Source: Actinomycetes bacterium
GTDB lineage: Bacteria; Actinomycetota; Thermoleophilia; Solirubrobacterales; 70-9
Assembly: GCA_023434465.1 (NCBI GenBank)
Contig: JAEYSQ010000110.1
Location: 1 to 12,986, forward strand
DNA length: 12,986 nucleotides
Direction: 5' to 3'
The notes below the pieces were generated by a model. That model searched no databases and was not told the origin of the DNA. It worked only from the letters and a program-made list of their open reading frames with translations. The translations under genes and the position numbers were made by a program. How positions within the stretch are numbered: the stretch's first letter is position 1; each line of letters begins with the position of its first letter. Shown in pieces: positions 1 to 6,278 of the stretch.

Positions 1-1
1 C

Positions 2-205
2 GCCCGCGGCGTGATCAAGGCCTGCCTCGAGCTGGGCAAGGACCCGGCCGAGACGATCGCAATCTTCCGTATTCCGGGCGCCTGGGAGGACGAGGGCAAC
101 AAGATCCTCGACTACTACGGCGTCGAATACTGCGACCGATCCGTCTCCCTCTGGGATGCCGCCGGACGAGCAGTCGCCAAGATCCAGCAGGGAGCGCAAG
201 CATGA
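2..205 (+). CDS. sucC: Succinate-CoA ligase (ADP-forming) beta subunit, C-terminal fragment
   Basis: The reading frame is open from the window edge, so only the last 67 residues are present. The piece matches the C-terminal CoA-ligase domain of the ATP-grasp subunit. It has a beta strand ending in FRIPGAW, where the canonical enzyme has RLEGTN, then a helix and a 'YYGVEYCD' segment before the closing helix. The beta subunit binds ATP and succinate and works with the alpha subunit to interconvert succinyl-CoA and succinate with substrate-level phosphorylation in the TCA cycle. The identity rests mainly on the directly following sucD gene, whose start codon overlaps this stop as ATGA. A related malyl- or citryl-CoA-type ligase subunit cannot be excluded from so short a piece, and the RIPGAW wording is somewhat divergent. 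Confidence 0.8.
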   Translation, partial: ARGVIKACLELGKDPAETIAIFRIPGAWEDEGNKILDYYGVEYCDRSVSLWDAAGRAVAKIQQGAQA

Positions 206-1113
206 GCATCCTCCTCAACAAGGACACCACCTTCATCGTCCAGGGCATCACCGGCCGCGAGGCGGTCAACCTGACCAAGGAATGCCTCGATTACGGCTCG
301 AAGATCGTCGGGGGCGTGACCCCCGGCCGCAAGGGCCGCGAGGTCCACGGCGTGCCGGTCTTCGACACCGTCGAGCAGGCGGTCGCCAACCACGGCAGCC
401 AGATCGACGGTTCGATCGTCACCGTCCCCCCCGGTTTCACCAAGGACGCGGTGATCGAGGCGATCGACAACGGGATCAAGCTGATCGTCGTGGTCACCGA
501 GCGCATCCCGCGTGGTGACGTCGCCGAGATGGTCGAGTTCGCCAACCTGCACGAAGCCCGGATCATCGGCCCGAACTGTCTCGGCCTGATCGTCCCCGAG
601 GTCTGCAAGATGGGCGGAATTGGCGGTCCGGCCAAGGACGCAGCCAAGTCCTACAAGCCGGGCGTCGTCGGCGTGATGTCGCGCTCCGGTGGCATGACCA
701 CCGAGATCTCATCCTCGCTCACGGCCGCCGGCCTGGGCGTGTCGACCGCCGTCTCGATCGGCGGCGACGCGATCATCGGCTCGACCTACGCCGAGTTGAT
801 GCCGTACTTCGAGGCCGATGAGGAAACCCAGGCGATCGTCATCTACTCCGAGCCGGGCGGTCGGATGGAAGCCCAGCTCGCCGACTGGCAGGCCGGGAAC
901 AACTCCCGCCTGCCGATCGTCGCTTTCATGGCCGGCAAGTTCATGGACGACGAGTCGATGAAGGGCATGACCTTCGGTCACGCCGGAACGATCGTCGAGG
1001 GCAAGGAAGACTCAGCCACCGAGAAGATCAAGCGTCTCGAAGCCGCCGGCATCACGGTGGTCGAGCGGATCGACGAGATCCCGGACGCAGTCAAGGAAAG
1101 GATCCAGAAATGA
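202..1113 (+). CDS. sucD: Succinate-CoA ligase (ADP-forming) alpha subunit
   Basis: This 303-residue protein is close to the usual length of about 290. The N-terminal CoA-binding Rossmann domain has GITGREAVNLT (residues 15-25) and GGVTPGRKG. A central IIGPNCLG (about 121-128) and a VMSRSGGMTTE segment follow. The active-site histidine that is transiently phosphorylated is in FGHAG (His260). It partners the upstream beta subunit to make ATP from succinyl-CoA, or the reverse. The ATG at 202 is preceded by GGGAG at 190-194 with a 7-base gap and overlaps the sucC stop, so the two are probably translationally coupled. An unusual GKFMDDESMKGMTF stretch sits just before the histidine loop, where the family normally has a short lysine-rich link. 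The substrate could be another dicarboxylic acyl-CoA, but succinyl-CoA is by far the likeliest. Confidence 0.9.
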   Translation: MSILLNKDTTFIVQGITGREAVNLTKECLDYGSKIVGGVTPGRKGREVHGVPVFDTVEQAVANHGSQIDGSIVTVPPGFTKDAVIEAIDNGIKLIVVVTERIPRGDVAEMVEFANLHEARIIGPNCLGLIVPEVCKMGGIGGPAKDAAKSYKPGVVGVMSRSGGMTTEISSSLTAAGLGVSTAVSIGGDAIIGSTYAELMPYFEADEETQAIVIYSEPGGRMEAQLADWQAGNNSRLPIVAFMAGKFMDDESMKGMTFGHAGTIVEGKEDSATEKIKRLEAAGITVVERIDEIPDAVKERIQK

Positions 1114-1358
1114 GTGATTCTCCGAGCGAGGAAACCATGGACGGCGTCTTCATCGACATCGAGTTCGACCAGCCTGCCGCTTCGGATCCCGGGCTGGCGA
1201 AGGAGCTGGAAGAGATCTGCACCGTGGGAATCTTCAAGGCGACCGACTCCGGCACCGAAATAGTCAAGGGCCAGCTCGACGAGTGCGTGCTCTGCTATTT
1301 CTGCGAGAAGGCCGCACCGGACAACAGCCTCCGCATCATCAAGAAGTACGAGAACTAA
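1110..1358 (+). CDS. FixX-like ferredoxin with one predicted [4Fe-4S] cluster
   Basis: This 82-residue acidic protein has exactly four cysteines: Cys37 in ICTVGIF, then Cys59-x2-Cys62-x2-Cys65. That spacing is the FixX-type ferredoxin-like arrangement: one cysteine before a G-[ILV]-[FY] strand, then CxxCxxC about 20 residues later. It should hold a single four-iron cluster. The residue at the position of a bacterial ferredoxin's fourth CxxCxxCxxxCP cysteine is alanine (Ala69), so Cys37 probably supplies the fourth ligand. The start overlaps the sucD stop as ATGA and has AAAGGA 7 bases upstream. An in-frame ATG at 1137 preceded by GAGG is an alternative start that would remove nine residues. 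Co-transcription with sucCD suggests it carries electrons for a ferredoxin-dependent 2-oxoacid oxidoreductase making or using succinyl-CoA. That is inference. Confidence 0.75.
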   Translation: MSDSPSEETMDGVFIDIEFDQPAASDPGLAKELEEICTVGIFKATDSGTEIVKGQLDECVLCYFCEKAAPDNSLRIIKKYEN

Positions 1359-1370
1359 CTCATCGTTAGA

Positions 1371-1395
1371 ACGGGGGCGGGCAACCCGCCCCCGT
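1371..1395 (+). terminator. Hairpin terminator after the sucCD-ferredoxin operon
   Basis: A perfect 11-bp stem, ACGGGGGCGGG (1371-1381) with CCCGCCCCCGT (1385-1395), closes a CAA loop 12 bases after the ferredoxin stop. The following sequence is only moderately T-rich (CTTGGGTTGGTTC), so it may work as a stem-dominated, actinobacterial-style terminator. It marks the operon's end. Confidence 0.75.
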
Positions 1396-1480
1396 GCCTT
1401 GGGTTGGTTCGATTTGCTCGGGTACAGCCCTAGCGATTCGAACCCAGGTCTGAGTTTCAGGTGACTAGACTCGGCTGGTC

Positions 1481-2977
1481 TTGAATTTCATCGATGACGT
1501 AGTCCAGAAGTTCCCCTTTTCGCAAGAGGCGGTCATCACCATTGATGCCGAAGGGCGTCGCAGGGTGTTCTGCTTCTCCCACCTCTTCGCCCGCAGCCTG
1601 GGATTGTCCGGTGCCATGCTCGATCGGGGCGTCAGGCGCGGAGACGTGGTGATGATCCTGGTCGGCAGCCGGATCGAGTGGGTGATCGCGATGCTGGCCT
1701 GCTTCCGGATGGGGGCGATCGCCCTGCCGCTCAACCCGCAGCTCAGCGCCGCCGACCTCGCCTTCCGGGTGGCCGCCACCAACCCGTCCCTGGCGATCGG
1801 CGAGGCCGACTATCTGGCCGACCTGCCGGACGGTATCCCGGCCTTCGACATGGACGACCTGGAGCGGATCTTCGACGAGGACCTCGCCCAGGCCACCCCG
1901 GCCAAGGTCGCCGATCTGACCGCCGACGATCCGGCCCTGATCGTCTTCACCTCCGGGACCACGGCCGAGCCAAAGGGGGTGATTCACTCCCAGCGTTACC
2001 TGTTCGGTCAGGCAACCCAGGCCCGGCACTGGTTCGGCGCGGAACCGGGGGATCTCTGCTGGTGCACCGCCGCCCCGGGCTGGTCAAAGTCCTCTCGCAA
2101 TTCGTTCATCGCGCCCTGGCTGCAGGGTGCGAAGTCACTGTTGATCGAAGGTCGATTCGACCCGGAAACCCGGCTCGAGATAGTCCGGCAGCAGGAGGTC
2201 AACCTGCTTTGCCAGGCACCGACCGAGTACCGGGTTCTCGCCCGGCGGACCGAGCTCTCCCCCGCACCCTCGCTCCGGCGAATGGTCTCCGCAGGAGAGG
2301 CGCTCAACCCCGAGGTGATTGGAGCCTTCCGCGAGGCGACCGGCCTGGAGATCGCGGACGGATACGGCCAGACGGAGACAGGTGCGATCACCGGCATGCG
2401 ACCGGGTGAGTCCGTGGCCGGACGCGAAGGCTCGATGGGCCGACCCCTGCCCGGGATCACGACCCGGGTCGTGGACGGCGAGCTCCAGGTAAAAGCCGAG
2501 TCCTGCCCCACCTTCTTCCACAGTTACGTCGACGGCAAGCGCTTCGAAGGTGAATGGTGGTCGACCGGAGACCTGGTCACCGAGGACGACGAGGGTTACC
2601 TCTTTCACGAGGGAAGAAATGACGACGTGATTTCCTCTTCGGGATACCGGATCGGGCCGGTCGAGGTCGAGTCTGCCCTGTTGAAGCACCCGGCGGTGGC
2701 CGAAGCGGCGGCGATCGCGGCACCCGACGTGGAACGCGGCTCGGTGGTGAAAGCGGTGGTGGTGTTGCGGGAAGGATCCGGAAGCGAATCTCTGGTCGCC
2801 GAACTCCAGGAGCACTGCCGTCAGGAGACCGCTCCCTACAAGTACCCGCGGCTGATCGAGTTCACCGAAGAGCTGCCGAAGACCGCTTCCGGCAAAATCC
2901 GGCGGGCCGCGTTGCGAGACACTGCAACCCGGGCCACCGAGACAGATGAGGGATGGTCCGGCTCTGCCGGAAGTTGA
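1481..2977 (+). CDS. AMP-forming acyl-CoA synthetase, medium-chain (MACS-like) type
   Basis: This 498-residue member of the ANL adenylate-forming superfamily activates a carboxylic acid as an acyl-AMP and transfers it to CoA. Visible motifs are the phosphate loop TSGTTAEPKG (from Thr157), a MACS-like APGWSKSS segment, YGQTET (295-300), STGDL with a following GRNDDVISSSGYRIGPVEVE hinge, and the C-terminal PKTASGKIRR with catalytic Lys472. The N-terminal NFIDDVVQKF matches where MACS enzymes begin, which supports the TTG at 1481. It is the first usable start after an in-frame TAG at 1466, apart from a CTG, and no good Shine-Dalgarno sequence is visible. At 498 residues it is shorter than typical MACS proteins (about 540-570). 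Substrate is undetermined; a fatty or aromatic acid is plausible. The aminotransferase gene follows after 48 bases on the same strand. Confidence 0.85.
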   Translation: MNFIDDVVQKFPFSQEAVITIDAEGRRRVFCFSHLFARSLGLSGAMLDRGVRRGDVVMILVGSRIEWVIAMLACFRMGAIALPLNPQLSAADLAFRVAATNPSLAIGEADYLADLPDGIPAFDMDDLERIFDEDLAQATPAKVADLTADDPALIVFTSGTTAEPKGVIHSQRYLFGQATQARHWFGAEPGDLCWCTAAPGWSKSSRNSFIAPWLQGAKSLLIEGRFDPETRLEIVRQQEVNLLCQAPTEYRVLARRTELSPAPSLRRMVSAGEALNPEVIGAFREATGLEIADGYGQTETGAITGMRPGESVAGREGSMGRPLPGITTRVVDGELQVKAESCPTFFHSYVDGKRFEGEWWSTGDLVTEDDEGYLFHEGRNDDVISSSGYRIGPVEVESALLKHPAVAEAAAIAAPDVERGSVVKAVVVLREGSGSESLVAELQEHCRQETAPYKYPRLIEFTEELPKTASGKIRRAALRDTATRATETDEGWSGSAGS

Positions 2978-3025
2978 GGAGAGTCTTAGGTAGGCTCAGC
3001 CCTACCCCCACGACCTAGGAGAGCA

Positions 3026-4393
3026 ATGTCTGACAGTGGCCTGGACCCCCAGCGAATCGCTTCGCTGACCGAAGCGCAGCAGGAGATCTATCGCAATCGC
3101 ACCGGCACCTCCGCCAAGGAGTATCAGCGCGCGGTCAAGGTCATGCCCGGTGGCGTGCCCTCCTCCTTTCAGATGATGGATCCCTGGCCGGTCTACCTGA
3201 CCGAGGGCAAGGGGTCCCAGGTCTGGGATGTCGACGGCAACCAGTACACGGACTTCCACGCCGGTTTCGGCGTGATGGTGATCGGCCACGCCAACCCGGC
3301 GATCGGCGAGGCGGTCAAGGCCCGAATCGACCAGAGCACCCACTTTGCCGCCCCGACCAACGACTCGATCGTGGTCGCCGAGGAACTAAAGCGCCGCTTC
3401 AAACTGCCTCACTGGCGCTTCATCAACTCGGGCACCGAAGCGACCATGGACGCCGTCCACCTGGCCCGCGGCGCGACCGGTCGCGACATGATCCTCAAGA
3501 TCGAGGGTTCCTACCACGGTCACCACGACGCGGTGATGGTCTCGGTCGCCCCGCCGCTCGATCAGATCGGGACCCGTGACGACCCAATCGCGGTTCCTTA
3601 CGGCGAGGGGACTCCCAAAGCCCTGACCGATCTCACTCACACAGTTCCGTTCAACGACATCCCCAGCCTCAAGGCCGTCCTCGACAAGATTGGTGACCAG
3701 GTAGCTGGAATGATCGTCGAACCGGCGATGATGAACATCAACATCATCCCGCCCAAGGACGGTTACCTCGACGAGGTACGCGAGCTGACCAGGCAGTACG
3801 GAATCAAGCTGATTTTCGACGAGGTAAAGACCGGGGCCACGATGTCTCACGGGGGCGCCACCGGTTACTACGGCGTCACTCCCGACATGATCACGCTGGC
3901 CAAGGCGACCTGCGGTGGCTACCCTGGCGGTTCGATCGGCATGTCGGACGAGATTGCCGAGCTGGTCGAAAACGACCGGGTCAAGCAGTACGGGACCTTC
4001 AACGGCAACCCGCTGGTCATGGCTGCCGCCGAAGCGGCGCTGACCAAGGTGCTGACCGAAGATGCCTACGTCGAACTGAACGAGAAGAACGAGTACCTCA
4101 AGGGTCGTTGCCAGGAAATCATCGACAAGTACGGTCTGCCCGCCTACACCGAAGGAATCGGTGCCAAGGGCTGCGTGATCTTCTCGCCCCAGCGTCTTTA
4201 CGAGTACCGCGACTACGCCGAGTACGTCGACGAGGAACTCTCGACCCTGGGCTGGCTCTACCACATGAACAACGGGATCTTCATGACGCCCGGTGTCGAG
4301 GAGGAATGGACGCTTTCAGTGGCTCACACCCAGGGTGATCTCGACAACTACGCCAACGCCTTCGAGCAGTTTGCGCAGGACGTGACCTCGTAG
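3026..4393 (+). CDS. Class III PLP-dependent aminotransferase, glutamate-1-semialdehyde aminomutase-like
   Basis: This 455-residue protein has the fold-type I class III layout: an N-terminal VMPGGVPSS and VWDVDGNQYTDF segment, NSGTEA for phosphate binding, EGSYHGHHD, the PLP-contacting DEV (Asp265) and the Schiff-base lysine Lys293 in TLAKATCGG, then YGTFNGNPL. The order and wording most resemble glutamate-1-semialdehyde 2,1-aminomutase and related 'aspartate aminotransferase family' enzymes. However, the GSAM DEVMTGFR loop reads DEVKTGATM, and the glycine-rich stretch after the lysine is GGYPGGS, so I would not call it HemL. The start has AGGAGAG at 3017-3023. A beta- or omega-amino acid transaminase role is possible, and its partner gene could activate the resulting acid. 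That link is inference; the true amino donor and acceptor are unknown. Confidence 0.8.
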   Translation: MSDSGLDPQRIASLTEAQQEIYRNRTGTSAKEYQRAVKVMPGGVPSSFQMMDPWPVYLTEGKGSQVWDVDGNQYTDFHAGFGVMVIGHANPAIGEAVKARIDQSTHFAAPTNDSIVVAEELKRRFKLPHWRFINSGTEATMDAVHLARGATGRDMILKIEGSYHGHHDAVMVSVAPPLDQIGTRDDPIAVPYGEGTPKALTDLTHTVPFNDIPSLKAVLDKIGDQVAGMIVEPAMMNINIIPPKDGYLDEVRELTRQYGIKLIFDEVKTGATMSHGGATGYYGVTPDMITLAKATCGGYPGGSIGMSDEIAELVENDRVKQYGTFNGNPLVMAAAEAALTKVLTEDAYVELNEKNEYLKGRCQEIIDKYGLPAYTEGIGAKGCVIFSPQRLYEYRDYAEYVDEELSTLGWLYHMNNGIFMTPGVEEEWTLSVAHTQGDLDNYANAFEQFAQDVTS

Positions 4394-4421
4394 GGCGCCG
4401 TTTAGGTCGCGGACCCGGCGG

Positions 4422-5198
4422 CTAGTTGCTGTCGGGTCCACCGAGGTTGATGCCCCCACCGACCACGTCGCGGAACTTCTCCTTGAGCCTCTCGGTGCGG
4501 CGGTCCGGGGCGAAACGCTGCTCGGAACGCGCCTGCTTGCGGGGGTTCCGCTCACCGTAGAAACGACGTGCCCACCAGGATTTCGGCTTGCCGAGTCGAC
4601 TGGCCGCGTACCAGCCGATCGGCCAGAAGAAGAAGGTGAGCACGCCGTGGAGGATCCGTTCCTTGAGGAAACAGGCGGCGATGATGTAAACGTTGAAAGC
4701 GATCACCGCGATGCTCAGCACGACGAGCCAAAAGGAACCGGTCTCGACCTCGAACGGTCGAACGCCGAAGAAGATCAAGGCCCCGATCGCGATCGCGATC
4801 ACCGTCGCGTCGATCGAGCGTCGGCCCTCCTCCGCCCAATAGACATCCTCCAGGTGCACCCAGAGCGCGAACTCGTCGATGGTCAGGCCCACCCCGACCC
4901 CGAAAGCGAGCGCGCATAGCTCGACCCAGGGACTATCGCCATGGACCGCGAAGCCGAGTGCCCCGGAGAGCATCATGGTCACGATCCCGAACACGAGGTG
5001 ATGAAGATGGACTCCACTCTCGCTGACGATGCTGCCCGGCCACCACGGGACTTTCGGGCTGCGCATCAGTCGCGTGCTCATCCGGATGAAGGCGAAGGAA
5101 AGGACGAATCCCACCAACACGCAGAAGATGCTCTGGCGGTCGTGCTCGACCAGCTGGTCCTGCCAGAAGTCGGTGAATATCGAAGCCTCGATCCCCAT
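4422..5198 (-). CDS. Six-helix membrane protein with HLHH motif, function unknown
   Basis: I do not recognise a named family. From the ATG the protein has 258 residues. Six hydrophobic segments lie at about 24-40, 66-85, 92-113, 131-147, 155-178 and 183-200, followed by a charged tail of about 55 residues rich in Arg/Lys that is probably cytosolic. A histidine cluster, HLHH (64-67), sits at the start of the second helix. The third helix ends in LTIDEFALWVHLEDVYW (106-121), so His, Asp and Glu side chains could meet near the membrane face and bind a metal or haem. The ATG at 5198 directly follows a TTG at 5201. AGGA upstream lies 10 bases from the ATG and 7 from the TTG, so either could initiate. 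It follows the GGDEF gene by about 25 bases and is almost certainly co-transcribed. Confidence 0.7.
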   Translation of the reverse strand: MGIEASIFTDFWQDQLVEHDRQSIFCVLVGFVLSFAFIRMSTRLMRSPKVPWWPGSIVSESGVHLHHLVFGIVTMMLSGALGFAVHGDSPWVELCALAFGVGVGLTIDEFALWVHLEDVYWAEEGRRSIDATVIAIAIGALIFFGVRPFEVETGSFWLVVLSIAVIAFNVYIIAACFLKERILHGVLTFFFWPIGWYAASRLGKPKSWWARRFYGERNPRKQARSEQRFAPDRRTERLKEKFRDVVGGGINLGGPDSN

Positions 5199-5226
5199 CA
5201 ACCCGGAATCCTGCCAGTTCGGGCCG

Positions 5227-6213
5227 TCACGTGCGCACTCTCTCCCGCAACTGCCGCTTCTGCAGCTTTTCCTCGTAGAGTTCGACGTCAGTTCTCGCGA
5301 GGCAGCTCTCCAGGCTGTCGCCGGGACCGACCATGCTGAGTCCGGAAGACCACATGGTCGGCGAGGCCTTCCGCAGCCGGTCGGCCAGCAGTTCGGCCCC
5401 GGCCCGGTCTACGCCCGGCAGAATCGCGACGAACTCGTCGCCTCCGGTCCGGGCGAGAACGTCCCCCTCCCGTGCGGTTGCCCTCCAGCTCGCAGCCAGC
5501 TCCGCGAGAATCCGGTCACCGGCGAGATGCCCCTGGTTGTCGTTGATTGCCTTGAATCCGTCCAGGTCCACCTGCAGTACCGCCACCCCGACCCGACCCG
5601 ACGCTCCGCCTGCGATCAACGGTCCGGCACTCCGTTCGAGCCCCTTGCGGTTGAGCAGACCGGTTAGTGAATCAGTCGAGGCCTCCTGACGCAATTGTGT
5701 CGTTGCCCGGCTCAGGATTTCCATCGTGACGAGAAAGGAAGCGCCGAACGCAATGGTGAGGCTCGCGCCACCGTCGATCCCGCTCACCAGGATTGCGATG
5801 CCGAGACCGATCCATACCGCCATCCCGTAGGTTCGAGCCACCGGCGGTGTGAATACCGAACCCACGTAGACACAGGTCCAGAGCAAGGTCGAGAGGGTCA
5901 TCGCTGCGGCCACCGGTCCGTCGGCCGTGGCCAGGCCGAGGCAGCCCCAGGCGAACCCGATCGTGACGATGGTGTGGAGCATCCAGACCCGGAACCAGGG
6001 TGCGACCATCCAGTAGAGCGCTCCCGCGCCGAAGGTGAGACCGATCCCGACCCAACGGCGGCCGAGATCGGGAACCTCCCGGTAGGGGAAGATGGTTCCG
6101 AACAAGAGCAGTGCTCCCGAGGCAAAGCAGATGGCAGCCATCCATCGCACCTGCCATACCTCGGCCGGACGATTGATTCGCTTCCAGATCGATTGCTCGG
6201 ACATCGGGGCCAT
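5227..6213 (-). CDS. Membrane-bound GGDEF diguanylate cyclase
   Basis: The predicted product is a 328-residue enzyme that makes cyclic di-GMP from two GTP. Residues 23-166 contain about six hydrophobic helices with short loops and no large extracellular sensor domain. A GGDEF domain follows from about 178: TDSLTGLLNRKG, the metal-binding VDLDGF with NDNQGH..GD, and an intact signature GGDEF (257-261). An RxxD inhibitory site, REGD (248-251), lies exactly five residues before it, so product feedback inhibition is expected. The domain's end is slightly short, with GLSMV and TDVELYEEK where SIGVA and AD.ALY.AK are usual. There is no EAL or HD-GYP domain. No convincing ribosome-binding site precedes the ATG at 6213 or the in-frame ATG at 6204. 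The downstream HLHH membrane protein is its only operon partner here. Confidence 0.88.
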   Translation of the reverse strand: MAPMSEQSIWKRINRPAEVWQVRWMAAICFASGALLLFGTIFPYREVPDLGRRWVGIGLTFGAGALYWMVAPWFRVWMLHTIVTIGFAWGCLGLATADGPVAAAMTLSTLLWTCVYVGSVFTPPVARTYGMAVWIGLGIAILVSGIDGGASLTIAFGASFLVTMEILSRATTQLRQEASTDSLTGLLNRKGLERSAGPLIAGGASGRVGVAVLQVDLDGFKAINDNQGHLAGDRILAELAASWRATAREGDVLARTGGDEFVAILPGVDRAGAELLADRLRKASPTMWSSGLSMVGPGDSLESCLARTDVELYEEKLQKRQLRERVRT

Positions 6214-6264
6214 TGTGCCATTCGGCCGGACGATGCCGTCTCCGCTTGCCGAGCTGGTCGGAGT

Positions 6265-6270
6265 GGGAGA
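6265..6270 (+). promoter_or_regulatory. Ribosome-binding site fixing the yyaL-type start
   Basis: GGGAGA lies 8 bases before the ATG at 6279. This supports that start over the longer in-frame extension back to 6213, which would add a non-conserved Cys/Arg/Trp-rich leader. Confidence 0.55.
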
Positions 6271-6278
6271 CTGGAGTC

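Noticed and set aside
1466..1481. Leaderless promoter (TAGACT as -10) for the acyl-CoA synthetase
   Set aside because: No -35 is visible at the right distance, and leaderless TTG starts are uncommon. The evidence is too thin.
3386..4264. Long minus-strand open frame opposite the aminotransferase
   Set aside because: It is a GC-rich antisense shadow with low-complexity Val/Asp/Gly/Leu composition and no family motifs. The plus-strand gene has full conserved motifs.
4394..4421. Terminator between the convergent aminotransferase and HLHH genes
   Set aside because: Only a 4-bp GCCG/CGGC pairing with a long loop and no T run could be found.
6213..6278. N-terminal extension of the yyaL-type protein by 22 residues
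   Set aside because: The extension is unlike the family. The ribosome-binding site and conserved SNRLADE start point to 6279, and the region must also hold divergent promoters.
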